From Sipunculus nudus (Eukaryota > Annelida > Sipuncula > Golfingiida > Sipunculidae): DNA of 64,000 bases. Below are positions 11,763 through 26,700 of the stretch, piece after piece. Below the pieces are notes generated by a model. It saw nothing but the letters and a program-made list of their open reading frames with translations. It searched no databases and had not been told where the DNA came from. The stretch spans positions 20,665,508-20,729,507 of the forward strand of contig CM049313.1 of NCBI GenBank assembly GCA_026874595.1. Reading direction: 5' to 3'. Position 1 is the stretch's first letter; each line of letters starts with the position of its first letter. Position numbers and translations under genes: made by a program.

Positions 11763-14700
11763 CTGCAAAAGTAACACATTACATACAAACATTACATAAG
11801 GCCAAAAAAATAAAAGGCATAGTTCTCAGGCTCTGCCAGCGTCAATTTTAACCCACCACATCAAAACTTTTATTTTGATTTTCATCTTTCAAGAAGATAA
11901 AATAATACAATTTTGATAAGATTTCCTTTGTTATGTAGTATTTTTGTCTGTTTAGCAAAACAATTCTGTTATTTTCATTTTCCTTGATCATATGACAATT
12001 TGATGAAATATACAAAAATGGTTTCTGTAAAAAAGTGCCTGAGAACCATACTTTTTTTTTATTTTGGCCTAATATATAATACTGTGGTTGACTTAATATT
12101 TGCAAGGCTAATTTTTCGTGTTTTTTATTTTTTATTGGTCCGTGAGGGTTCCATTTTTGTAGTCTTACCATGTCATAACCTATACAGAGTGTATCCATTA
12201 TCACACTAATTAATGTGCGCACTAAGTCTTAACAATATGCCAAGGACCCATGAAACTTGCTCAAAATGTCTGCCATCTTATTGGCATACCATATTAACTA
12301 TCTGATATAATTATGTTAATCTTATATTTGGTTATATATGACCTTTCACATGTGTAAATGAGGCGTCTTATTCACGAAGGTTTCATTTCGCAATAATTTT
12401 CCTTTCTAAAATATTGAAAATTTGAAATCCTTGCCAAAAAAAAGCAAACCACAGTAAACATGGCAATCATAAAATTCAAAATCTGTGCATGGTATGATGA
12501 TGTGCGTTAATATAATATGCTGATATATTATTAAACAATTATTATTGAAAAGTTTAGAAATTTCAACCTTATTCTTATTCGACTGCCAAAAAAGTGAGTG
12601 ACATTTAAATTAATTGCCATTTTTCAGAACTGGTAGGCCTTAAACTGGATGAGCTTATGATTTGTATTTCATGTCGATAAAATAAAAAATCACATCAGTT
12701 CACATAACATAATGGCATGTTTGCAAAGGAGATGCAGGCATTCCAAATCACTTTTTTTTTTTAAAAAGAATTACTCCTTTGTGTGCAAAAGTTCATCATG
12801 TGTCACAACATTTGGAAAATGCCCTTAACTTATATATACAATTGAGCTATGGGAAGCACATCTTTATTCAGTCTGTGATAAAAAAATTGGGCATTGACGC
12901 TAATTTTTCATTTTTTCACTCTTTTTTCAAAGATGTCTACCCTTTTTTCACGGAGAACATCCTCTTTTTTTCGGTCATTTACCTTCTGTATGCCTGAGAT
13001 GGTCAAAGGTATAAATTGCTTGGCAATTGCATACATTTAACAATTTATTTGCCTTGGGTGATACAGTGTTTGTTTATGTCCATCAATGAGTATATAAACT
13101 TTGACTATCATGATGTGCTCTTACCTCCGAGAAACATGAACATATATATTTTTAGGAATGTTGGGAAGTGAAAGGAGATATTCAATGAGTTTGGCAGCTC
13201 CAGGGTCCACGTCCCATTCTGTTCGTAGTATGGCAGTGCTAGGAGCATGGTTATTCCTGGAAAGATGAAGACATGAAAACTATCAGGTGGATGACGGTGT
13301 TTTAACCAGAAAAAGAGCATCTCAAATGGTGCATGCAGCATAAAACAGGTGAATTTTGTCAAGAATTTGATTCAGGTGAGAAACTCTATTGATTAATATA
13401 ATGGGTTTCAGTCCACCAAATTTTGGTGACCTGTGACCTCATTTAACTTGTACAGATTTTGCCTGATATCAAATTTAGGTGTGATATTATATCGGTTAAT
13501 ATTTCTGTTGATTTTTATCAATATCCATTACATTCCTGGTCAGTTATTGAGGCGCCTCTACAAAGTATACTAGTGACCTCTGATCTGATTTAATATGTGT
13601 TAATTCTGGCCATAATCAATCTCAGGTGAAATTATCTATTAGATATTAGTTATGGTGAGTTTTGTGAAGGTACATCAAAGCCCCAGCAAGTTTTTGCGGC
13701 AACACTCAAAGTTAACTGGCAGACAGACAGTGTGCATAGCATATGTCCCATCATAGAGGGGTGTATTAAAAAGCAAGTGGCAAATCAAAAACTCTTGAGC
13801 TTAACTAGCCCGCTTCAAAACAGAAGCATTTTGCCCTGGTCTCACAGGAGTTTACTCAGATGTTAGAGTGGCATGCCTTCCAATGTTGAGAACCACACTA
13901 TTAACTTTGGTGAGGAGGCAAATATTTTCATCATTTTTAGCTCTCCTGAGTCCTGATTGGGAGTCATCTGAGCAATAGCGATAATCCTTTGTCTGCTGTC
14001 TGTCTGTTTGGTAGACAGACATGTTTTGACACCGTTTGATCCAAAAATTAACACACTGTCACTTGTTCCAAGTTCTACCGAACCTGAAACTGGGTCACTC
14101 ATACTTTGATCCTTCCAAGAATTAAGGAGAAACCTCAATTTTCCCATGGAAAACTTCATGACTGCCTGATATGAAAATCACTGGTGTTTTTGTTGAAATC
14201 AACCATGTATATTCCTCTATACATTCATTATGTACATGCCAGGCATTAGGTAATCATTGAGTAATTAGTAGATGATAATGTAGCTTCTCAGAAAAGTATG
14301 TTAACTTTTTATTAAAGAATATAACTATATTTCATATAGATTCAAGTGAACCCCAGAAATAATATCAGAATTTCTGTGAACTTGTTAAACCAACAGCTGA
14401 AATTGAAAATCAAAACCCTAAATTTTATATTACTCTGACCATGGCACATTTTTTCCCGTAAGCACAGTAGGGTTAATTTAACACATTTTTAAGCTTTTAT
14501 AGTCTGAAATTTGAAAAGACTAGAGCTGTTTTTAGAAGACCATGAAAAAATGTTTCTACCCAGTTCTCCATTGCTGGTTTCCAACTTACCTTCACAAAGA
14601 AAGCCTAATGGATACAGTGGGATCCAGGCTGAGTATCGAAGCCATGTTACAATGCCGTAATCTTTGTTGACTTGCTTCATCATATAGTATGGGTACCTAC

Positions 14701-17700
14701 AAATATATATATTTATATATACTTTTGAATCTCAATTTTGATCATATCAGGGGTGGGGGGGGGGGGGGGGCTTACTTATGGTTAGTTTTATGAATTTTTA
14801 AAAATGAGTTGATTAAACTCAAACAACACACATGCGTACCCGCAGGTTAACTAAACATTACCTAAATAAGGAAAATCATCTGTAAATCACAAGAGAGCAA
14901 CCATATGTGCAGCAATATTAAATAATCATATGTCATACATTACAGCTACCTACCACCCCTCTTAAATATAAGTGGACTGACCCACTAATAGGCTACCCCT
15001 ACGGTAAAGTACTAATAGGCTGCAGTGGGGTTAAATAGGAAAACCTTCTCTAGCGCCTGAATGATACAAAACATGGGCCAAGGGCTCACATCTAAGATGG
15101 CACTTTGTCAAGTCTGTATGATATGCTAAGAGTTTAAACATTCATCGACACAAGGGGAAATCTTTTTATAGTACCTGCCGCTACTGTATAGTTTTTGACC
15201 ATCATGTTTAACATATAGACTAGCAGTATATGGTTTGGCTTAGTATTAACAACCATTCCAAATTCAGTCAGACCTTTCAGGAATTTGGTGACTTAAAATT
15301 TCAATTGCTGTGTTGTTTTATTTTATTTGTGGGAAAAATCCTACACAGTTCTGTGGAAATGGCAATTTCATTTAATACAAAGGAAATGTGTTAATCTGTA
15401 AAGGTGACGGATTTTCTAGTTTCTTTTCCTGATTTGCAGATGAGGCTTATACAGATGAATGAAGTGTGGATCAAACAGACATTTTTACAAGAAAAAGTAA
15501 CACTGATTTTATACAAAATTTACATTACGAGAGGGATACATGCTTGAATTTTGGACAATCCTTTTCCACAGTAAGATTTAATGCAAAATATGTGATAAGC
15601 AACTATTAACACTAACAAAATTCGACTTGTAGGATGTTTTAAACCATAATTCAGCCTTTCAGCTGACAGTGGCCTAATTTTGAGTGACAAACAAGATTGT
15701 CTGGAATTGTGTGCACCAAATTTTAAGTCCGATGTAAGTACAATTTGGCCCCTCTAAACAGACAAATGACAACAGTAATGAGTTTTTTTCCCCTCAGTTG
15801 AGGTAACAATTAAATGAGGTATAACAATTTTTTTAAGCATATACTGCATTTTTAGCTCGAATTTTCTTCAATCAAAAAATCAATGCTTTTTAGGGTTCAA
15901 CAGTATTAACTGTTTTTTAGTTTTATAACTTTGTGACAGTTGTCATGAATTTTATGTCTTTTAACATGCCATGACCTATGAAATTGTGAATCATGCATTT
16001 TGTCCTTTGACACTATATTACATCCTGTGACAATCACATGACACCAGCTATGACTGATGTCACACCATACACCACTCACCTAATTAACTCTATTGAACTC
16101 CAAGAGACGAAGAGCCACCAGACCACTTGCTTCTCGTGTAACCGTGGTTCCCGCATCAGCAGCCCAAACAGCACCATGTTTCTTCCAAATACCTGAAATG
16201 ACACATACAGGGTTCTGCACCTCAAGCCAAAAAGAATTCCAGGAATTTTCCAGGAATTTCATGAACCTTAACAACAATTTTCAAGGACCTAAATTATGTA
16301 TAAAATTTTGTTTGAGACTTAATGACAAATTCAATGACTTAATAACTAATACTCTAATTTTACATTATGGCATTGTTGATATGCAAGTGGAAAAACACGT
16401 TTGAATTCAAAGTTTACTCTGTCCATTAAAGGACTTCTACAGGTATGGAAACATTTTGAGGAATGTAAGGCCTGTTAAAGACACAAAAAAAACTATAGAT
16501 TTTATTCTCAATGTTATCCCAATGTCAAAATTACTGTGCAGGCCAGACTTGTATGACTAACAAGGACGTTGGGGAACAAAAACCAAAACTTCAAGGATTT
16601 TCAACACTTTTTAAATTTTTATTTTGTTTTAAAGTAAATGACTTTTTTGGTTTTCAACAACCCACAGAAACCATGCAAACAATATTTATTTTCCAGTTTA
16701 AGACATACATTTAAGGGCTATTTAAGAGAAAGATAATATATAACATTTGTTTTTTTACCAGAAATGAGTGAAAGTTTCTTAGGCTTCCTATACAGTACTT
16801 GGGCTCTTCCTAGTATTATCTGGACAGATGGTTAAATTTTAAATAAACATGACTTATCTTATAATAAATAAATATATTAATATTTCACTGCATGATAATT
16901 TTTTTTTAAAGTCAGGTTAAGCTTGTATGCAAATTTCATTAAAAGAAAAATGGAATTGGGTTAGGGTGATCCTGAAAAAAAAACATGCACTCCCCCCCCC
17001 CCCCCCCCCCCCCGACATGAACTATTTAAAAATTATTTTTTTTCAAAAGATAGGCCTGTGGGCTTTTTAAGAGGCAATATCTATTGGCTAAAAGATGATG
17101 ATAACAATCTGACTATAATGTCATGTGAATATTAAGCTCTCTGGATTTCAGACTCCTTGAGCAGAGGATTATAAATAACCTAGAGTGCACATTCTATGAT
17201 GAAGAAAACTCTGAGGTTTCATTTTGATTTAACCATCTCATTTTCTACCCACATTCTAAAGTCTGTTCAACCTTATTCTTCACAATATTTCTTTCAAATT
17301 TATTTTGTTTTCTACTACACATTACTTTTATCAAAGCAGGTAATGTGGTGATTTTTGATGGTTTATAAAAGTATGAACAAGACGTATGTACAAATAAGCT
17401 GCAGAAACCATGGCATCACTTCAAGTGCAATGTATCCATGTATTGTGGACGGGATGAATGTGTGATGCAGAAAAAGTGTGACATACAAAGTGACATAATC
17501 CGTACAAATCGTCAAATGTATGTAGTTTAAGATCATCAGCTTATATCATCACTAGTGACCCATGACCTTATTAAATATGTGTGGATGTTGCCCATAACTG
17601 AACTTGGGCAAGATAATCTGTTGGTTAGTAGTTATGGTGAGTTTTGTGAAAATCCATCAAGGCCCTTGAAAGTTATCATGGCAACACTGAAAGTTAACGG

Positions 17701-20700
17701 ATGGATGGATGGACGGTGGGTATACCATAATACTCCCGTCATTTTACACGAGTGTATAAAAGGTATCGTGGAAAAACAGGTGGGAAGGGGAAGTGGAATG
17801 GATTATAATAAAGACTGCTTGAGTCTTTAAAATCCGGGTTAAACTTGAACTGATAGACAAACAAATGAATTGTGATGCCAAGTGTTACAAGTTGTTTACC
17901 TGAATCACTGTGGCTAGCAGACCTCCTCTGACCCAGCCTAACATCACATGGAAAATCTCAAGGAGTGCTACCATTTGTGCAATCATCAATATTTTTCTCA
18001 CAGACTCATACGTTCCCTTCATGGATTCTGAAATATAAACAGAAGATGAGTCAAGAAGAATGTGTCCTTGGTGCTTAACCACTTTTATACAGAGAGTTAT
18101 TTATATACTGAAAAAAAAAATACATTAATTTAAGCCCCACTTGAATATACAAACCAGTTTAGGTGTTAAAGCCGGCTATTCACCTGCCTTATCTGTAGAA
18201 TTTATGTGATTTCTGGCTTACTTTGCAGGGATATATTCAAGTCCACACCATCCTAGTCCGAGTGCATGTATGAGTCCAGGCCACTTGAATCCAAGTCCAC
18301 CTTCTTCGAGTCCGAGTCATTTTGAACCCGTGTCCAAGTCTGAGTCAAATACAAATATTCTTATCAAAAGAAATTTACAAGGGATACCCGAGATAATTGT
18401 AGCAAATTTTATGTTAGTCTACAGGTGCCCTTTACTTGTGTGTTCAGTTAAGTTTAGCCCCTGATGCAGAGATTAAAATTTGTATATATATTCTTACTTG
18501 TGGTAATATTCAGTCAGTAGTTCACCCATGTGTACCATTGTTACACAGTATGTGACAGTGTCTAATTTTTTTACTGGACTGGAGATGGACTTGGCCTGTT
18601 TTCTCGAGTCATTACCTCCTGGTCTGAGTACAAGGCCCTCCGGTCCAAGTCCAAGTCCTTGAAAAACTGACTGGAGTCATGACTCCTACATCACTGTTAC
18701 TCTGCATACATATTAACAACCTGTAGGTAATTCCTGCTGTGAAAGGTTCTTCAGGTGGATGCAGGGCTCGACATTAACAGTTAACTGCTTGCCTGGGGCA
18801 AGTGAAAGTTCAAGAAAACAGTGGTAGTGCAACTAGAAGTCCCCTCCTACTTGCCTAAATAGGCAAGTGGGTCCAACATAATCTTTAACCCAAAGGCATG
18901 AAAAAGGATCTTTGTGTTCTTGAATACAATCAATAATATTTGTAGGGCAAGTAAAAATTCATGTAGGGCAAGTAAAAGCTAGATGTTACTTGCCTGACTA
19001 GGCAAGTACTTTCCAAAGTTTATGTCGAGCCCTGGGATGCATTTTTTTTCCCACAAGCTATTGTGCTCATTTTAACAAACAGAACTAGGGACGCGCGAGT
19101 CTCAACTCTCAGATCAATTTGTCTATAAGGATGTTTTATGAGCTTTTCAAAATGTGGGTCCTGTAACCCTGACCCTTGACCTTGTGACCTAGGACCGGAG
19201 GCTGCTGAAAACATGGGGCATGTAGCAAATACTACTATGCTACTAGGTTAATCTGGCACTGGTGGGGGCGTTTTTCCTTACCTGCTCCTGTTGTTATGTA
19301 TCTGTACATAATGATCCCAAATACTGCACAGAAACTAAGCCACTGGAACAAGTTGTATAGGAAAAGATATGTTGATCTGATGTCCATTAATGCTGAAACG
19401 ATAAACAAATTTACCATTTACATACTGACTGTACAAAAATAAAGTATTTATCAATAACACATACCAGTATCATGTACTGGGCACCCATTCAAATATAGGT
19501 GAACTTTAAAATATACTTGCAATATTTAACATCTTGAATATACAAAATAAACAAAATAAAAATAAACAAGAATGTAAAAAATAATAGGTAGCTTTAGAAA
19601 CTGATTTCAATGTAATTTCCCAGGTAAAGATTTCATATGATTTTTTTATCAGAATATTTACCAACAGGTAATCAGGGGTTATTACTTTTACAGCAACCAG
19701 TTGTGAAGTTGCCAAAATAGAGGACTAAAGTTAAGACTTCTGATAGATGTTACCTTGTAGATTAGATACAGCCCTGTCGAGTCTATGCAAGGCATATCTT
19801 AATTTGACCAGAGGTCATGCTGTGAATATGAGATTATTTTAGTCTGTTGGTACAGGCGTCTGGAACATAGAAATCACAATGGTGTAGACATCTGGTCGGG
19901 AAATTTGGTACTATCAAGTGTTATGTGAAGATTTTCAAGACTAGAAAATGTAACCTGAATATAAAGCTGACAATGTCAGCAATATTCTCTGTTTGGTTCA
20001 TGATTTTTCAATTTATAACACAATTTTACTGTGTATCAGTTTAAATTCCATTTATAATAAAAATCTTAATTTTAAAACTCACCTTTGCTCTCTGTCTGAA
20101 AGAGATCTCTCTCCAACCTTTTCATCATCTCCGCTTCTACCTGAGTAAAGAAAAATAGTACATTCATACCTTGTTAGCAAACAAAACACTGGCACTACCT
20201 GACAGGAAAACTGCATGGCCTTTAAGTGCTTCATCTCTGTGAGTGGTGAGGAAACTTGGTATTATTTTAATTATAAATACAAAGACCTATATAACCTTTC
20301 AATTTTTCACATAGTAACAGAGCAAACATGTGGGAGAGATTTAAAAGAAGTCGATAAAGTAGACTTTGGGCTGAAATCAGAGTGGTATGGGTGAAGTAAG
20401 GCATTGATTAAGTAGTAAGGGAAAATAGAGAGAGATGTATCACAAATGAGCATGGATGGTTGTCATGATTGTAGGTGGCACCACCTGATATTTAATGAGA
20501 AAGCTATTCAAGATGTATCCACATGCAAAATTTCAGGCAAAAATGTCAAACCACTGCCCAGATATGAGTGATTTTCACCCTAGACAGAAAAACAGATGGA
20601 CACCACGCAAAATAAGTAGCAGATGGTGCTCCCAGTTTTGTGTATGATATAGAGTGATATTAGTTCTATAGACATGCAAAATTTCAGGCCGATACATAAA

Positions 20701-23700
20701 ACCACTGCTGAGATATAAGTATGGATGTCTGCAGTGTAAACATGAATGTTGGTGGCCCAACTTGTCATACAAATGAGAAACCTATCCAAGATGTATACAC
20801 ATGCAAAATTTCAGGTGGATAATTCCAACCCTTGCAGAGATATGAGTGATTTTAACCCAAGGCAGAAGAACAAATGGACTCTGTGCAAAAATAGTTGTAC
20901 ATGGCACCACCAGTTTTGTGTATGATATAAAGCTTTCCAAGAGCTACGCAGCGCTAATGCAAAATTTCAGCCTATATGGTCAAACAAGTCCCAAGATATA
21001 TAGGGTATGTGTGAAAACTGACACACACAGATGTATGTTGTGCAGACAGGATAGGCCAGAGGTCAACCCAAAATGAGAATGCAGTAGTTCACTTGTTACT
21101 CGATCATAAAATTCTGTCCAATGGTTACAGAGCAGTTTTCTGGAAAACTATGTAGCAGTCGGCTGAAAACATACTAACTGCAAAACTCTGTTTCGGCAGA
21201 TACAATTAATCATACATTATTGAAAATCAATGAACCTACAAGCACATGGTACAATACAGACATCTCCAAAGGACTGCATGACATGAAGTTGGCACGCCAT
21301 TTCCCACACACACAGACACACAGTTTATGGACACCAATATCAGGTTTGTCCCTCTGGCCCATACTGTTTAAGTCTGTTTATACTGATTATGACACCTACA
21401 TCAGCCTGGTCTCTCATTTCTTCTTCCTCTTCTGAATCTTCATCATCAGCTAAATTATCAAAGTCTATTTTTAACCAGGCTGGTTTCTTTTGGCTGACTG
21501 TCAATCGAGGCCATGTCTCCCCTGCTCCTTGCTTCTGTAGTTGAAATTCAATGTACCTGTCTGTCAATTTGTACTTGCTGCCCTGGTAAAAAATAAAGAA
21601 AATAAAGTAAATGAAATGAATTTCTGAAAGTTCACCTCTCTTTCAACTAATTTTTTACAAAATTCAGTCCACAAATCTTGAATTTGTCAGGGCAGTTAGA
21701 GGTGTCTATATAAAACATTATGGATTCTGATCGTCTGTGGGGGGATTCCATTTCATGGAATTCATCAGTAACTTTTTACTATGAAAGTAAAACGCAACAG
21801 TCATCGGGTTAAATCATCAATATTATAACATGTATGTTATAGAACTTTCACAATTATTAGGAGATGAAGGCCTTTATATCAGGTGAGACAATATATAGGT
21901 CTGTATATGGTTAAAAGTTTCATACTCCTATACAACTGATTGATTCCAATTATCAGTTGGGAGAGCTAAACCAATTTTACCAATGATCTATCATGAAATT
22001 ACAACTGATTCCCAGTAGTCTCTTGTTATACAAAATATGTATATCAAATTTATTTTTGCAACCTAATGGGTCGGGGGGGGGGGGGATCTTCTGCCTTTGA
22101 TGTTTGATATACATACAATATATCCTGTATGTTGGTAATGTACACAAGTTCAGTTACCTTTGGATTGATTGGAAGATAAAATTCCAAGGTGAAGCCATAA
22201 TCATTGATGCCTTGAACACCATGCCCATTTGCAAAGAAGACAAGTTTCTCATCACTGAGGTCAACATCCGGGCTCTGAAAATTCAAATATATCAACTTAA
22301 CTACAGAGCACTCAAGAAGCACATAGCTCCACCATTTCAAAACTGTTTATGATTTGTATTAAACTGATGATTCACTTCTAAAATGTAATAAATTCTTCCA
22401 TTGTTACAAACCCTAATTCATCAAATTTCCTTGAATTAAAAAAAAATCAAATAAATCAATATCACCTGCCTGGAACATTCAGAAATATTTGTGCATTTTT
22501 CTTTACCTGTATCAAGTTTAATGAATAAAATGATAAAAGTACTTGTACACCTAACATTTCTGTACTGGTACTTGGACTTGTACTTGTCAAAAGCTGAAGT
22601 ACTTGTACTAATAACATAGACCCCCTGTATTAGACCCAAGCCTGACCAGTACCTTGGTACTGTCACATATACCTGGCCCCTACCCTGACCCATGGGTCAC
22701 GGTGCTCAGCTGAAGTTAACCTTGAAGGTTAAAATCTAAAATAATGACACGTGTAGACAAGAGACCCATGGGTCACGGCGCTCAGCTGTTATATATGATA
22801 AAAAAATATGATTTAGAAATGAGGCACATGCTTGTTTTGTGTGGAAATAAATATAAGCTGTATTATGAGTTTTTGGTGTTTAGCTTATGTATGATTTTGA
22901 TAGTATCTCTGGAGACAGGGAAGAGGATTGATTTCATTTATTTTATTAACAAATGGAGTGCTATTGTCACACAGATTTTGACTTGGCCATATAACTTATA
23001 AGCAGAACATATAAGAGTTTAACTATTTTTTAAAAATAATTACAAATTGTCCCAAATATTTTTATTAAAAATAATAAGAGAATCGTTTGATTTTTTAAAA
23101 TAAAATACAACTGAAATGATTATTAAAATAATATCAAAGAAAATATTCATGAATGCATTCATGAATACATTTTGAAAGTATTTGCACTGGTATTCATATT
23201 CTTTCATTTTTACCTGAATTCCCATTCTTATGCAAGAAACTTTATAATGGAGTACATATTCATATTCGTATTCAATTACATTTGCAAAGTATTCGCACCA
23301 TGTCAAGTATTTATTCAGTTTATACCAAACAATGATGTTGAAATCCAGAATATACAAAATTCACACATTTAAATAATGATCATAAGTACCTGGTTTTATG
23401 GCTTTTATTCATATTAAAAAAAATAAATGTAATATATTCATTTTGGACTAATTTCACATCGATGTACACACTAGACACAGCAGGAATCTAGATTAATATT
23501 ATCAACTCAACTGCATCTTTGTCTATCATTAATTTTCTTCATATAATCCCTTATGATTAGTAATGAATAATATGATTTATTTTTTTATCATTAAAATTGA
23601 ACTAAAAAATACCATAGGTGACTACATGGTGTTATTTGGAATACGTGACATTCTATCAATCGATACAAGATTCTTATATCATCAGTAACTGCAAGTTAAT

Positions 23701-26700
23701 TTCCTGTTATTATCAACTAATAAATTCCTTTTCTATTTTTCTTTAATTTGTTATTAAAAACCAATAAAAATTTATTAATTTATTGTTTATTATTATGTTG
23801 TTAGTTAAAACTACTAGATGAGTTGGGTGGGACACCTGGATCAACTGTGGCTGGCCATAAGCTGCCTGGCTGCCCCAGTGATGCCTCGCCTCAAGCGTGC
23901 ATAATTTGATGAAAGGTCAAGAAGGTCAACATACAGGTGACTCAAGAGGGGTTGGGGAGAGCTAAGGTCTGACATGGTCTCATGAAAACATTAATAAAAG
24001 CTACAATTTTTATCCCATTTCTTTCAGCTTTCTAAACTAAAAAGCTGAAATCCTTATGTGTGCATGATATGAAAATTATATCAACAGTGCTCACAGGAAA
24101 CAAACATGCCATGGTCAAAGTTGGGCAAAATTTAAGGTACTAATTTTATATTTATACTAATAACTTTTAAAATTTGAAAAATTCAGAACTAATTTGTGTA
24201 TTCAATTGAATCTTGATTAAATAATGTTACATCCCTGACAAAAAATCTCTAGCTTCAGCAATCCTCTTGTTAAGGGAGTAAATATATTTCTTGATTTTTT
24301 ACAAAGTGCATTATGTTTGGGCCCATAACTTAAAACAATTACGCAATAATGACATCATTTCTGGCATGTGCATAGAGAATGTATAGAAAAATATGTATAT
24401 TATATATGATTAAAGTCAGATCAGTGGTTTTGATATTAGGCAGTCCTGAAGTATAATAATGGGTTTTTAATGGAAAAATGAAGTTTTCATTAATATCTTG
24501 AAGGTATTAAGTCCTAGTGACCAAATTCTTGGCATGGTAGGAGATTTTGGAGACATCTAATTGTATGCCAAATTTTAGGAACTGAGAGCTGAAGCTGGGG
24601 AGCTGAGCTCTTGCAAACTGCATAACACTAGCTTGATGTAAACAATATGTTACATGGTGCTTGAAAACTTGAATAAATTCTACAGTTTTTGATCAACTGG
24701 TTTCAAATTTTTGGTGTTAACAGACAAAATGCTAACAAAAACATGCTGTGAAAATTAAATCCACAGTACTTACAGGAACAAGGGACCCATGGGTCACGGC
24801 GCTCAGCTGATCGTGATTGGACTATCAATGTTTCTCCAATGTGATACATTATCGAGTCGATAAAGCTTATGAATATCATGGACATGTTGGGCTATTATAA
24901 AGGAATGTAATGTAATATGTGAGTAAATGATAAATGAAATTACCTGACTGATGGATTAATAGAGTCAAATATAGTGGGTTATTTTTTATTTATTTAGGTG
25001 GGGTTGAAAATTGTGATATATTTGAGCAAATATAAATGCAATGACAGCAGTAATAAGCAGTAGTAGAATGATGATAAGGCTATTTGTTGAAGGATCTAAA
25101 GTGTATGGTAGTCTGCAAGCTTTCAATTTGACAGATATGATGTTATGATTAACTATGCTGATGAAGTGATTTATGAATTTGTGACTGTATGACACAATAT
25201 CTCTTTAGTCTTGACAAGGTACATTATTGTGATGCCCACTATGTCTACATATTATACAATATTGACATAATTTCTGGCATGTACATAGGTACCTATGGAC
25301 GAATAGTTATACAAAATATTAAAGTATGAATATATCTGATTCATCTTGTTCTTGCTTACTGAGGCTGACTTTAGGATGGGGTTCGGAGAAGGGAAAAGTG
25401 AGGGCAGCACGAAGGTGGATGTAGAAATATTCTATTGTAATGTTTTTCATTTATATAAGAATATGAAAAGCTAAGAGGAAAGGGGCCCTGCCTAAAGTTC
25501 TAAATATATGATTGCAAACTAATACTCTGACAAGACTGTCATGAAGAAAAACAGTAAAATTTTGAGATACTGTGATGCATATGAAAATTTACAGATGGAC
25601 AGGCAAGTGGACAGAATGGACTAATACCTTTATTTCACTTCCAAGGGAATAATGCATTTAAGTTTATATATAATCCTATTTTTTTAAGCATATCCACTTT
25701 TTCCATTAAGAAGTTTTTATCTGCATCATTTTTTTATTTACAGGTTTTATAAATTTTTAATAAAAAACCCCGAAAATATAAGTTAAAATATTAGAATTGT
25801 TGCAAAAGTTGCAATCATTATATATACAGAGTAAAAAACTGAAACTATAAGTTAAAATATTAGAATTGTTGCAAAAGTTGCAATCATCATATATCCAGAG
25901 TGTAGCTCATATTGGGTCATATTATGCATACACATATATCTTATTATTTTTAAATCATAAGTCAGCTGAGCTAAAAAAACGTGCCATGGTCAAAGTTGCC
26001 TGTTGGGCAAAATTTTAGGTACCTATTTTTTATTTGTGTTAATATTTCAAAAAATTTAAAAGATTTTGATCTAATTTTGGGTATACAATTTAATTTTGAT
26101 TAATTAAATTTATATTACTGGAAAAAAAAGTCCATAGCTTTAACATGTTTTGTGTTAAGTGATCAAATATCTTCCCTGATTTTTTACAAAATGTATTGTT
26201 TGGGCCCATAACTTTTTAAAATTATATAATACAGACACAATTTCTGGCATGTACATAGGAACTATATAGGGGAATATTTATGGTAAATATGACGAAAAAC
26301 AGATGAGTGGTTTTGATATTAGGCAGTCCTGAAGTGTGAAAATAGGTTTTTAATAAAAAATTGAGGTTTTTCCTTAATTTCTCAAAGGAACGAAGTCGCA
26401 AAGACCCAGTTTTCGGCTTGGTTGGAGATCTTGGGGACATCTAACATTATGCCGAATTTTGGATTCCTAGGTCTTACGGTTTCAAAACGTGCCACATCTA
26501 CGGACGGACAGACGGACGGACGACGGACAATGGACCACGAATATAGCTCAGATGACTTATAGTCAACTGAGCTAATAAAATGATTCAATAGTCAATATAT
26601 TGTACTTGGACACATTTAGTTGCTGGATATATCTGGAAAAATATGGGTTAGGCCAAAAAAAATTAAAGGTATGGTTCTCAGGCACCGCCCACATCAATTT

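Noticed and set aside
22436-22693. Minus-strand 85-residue protein
   Set aside because: It runs through the truncated hAT-type MITE at 22510-22643, so it is a frame through transposon repeats.
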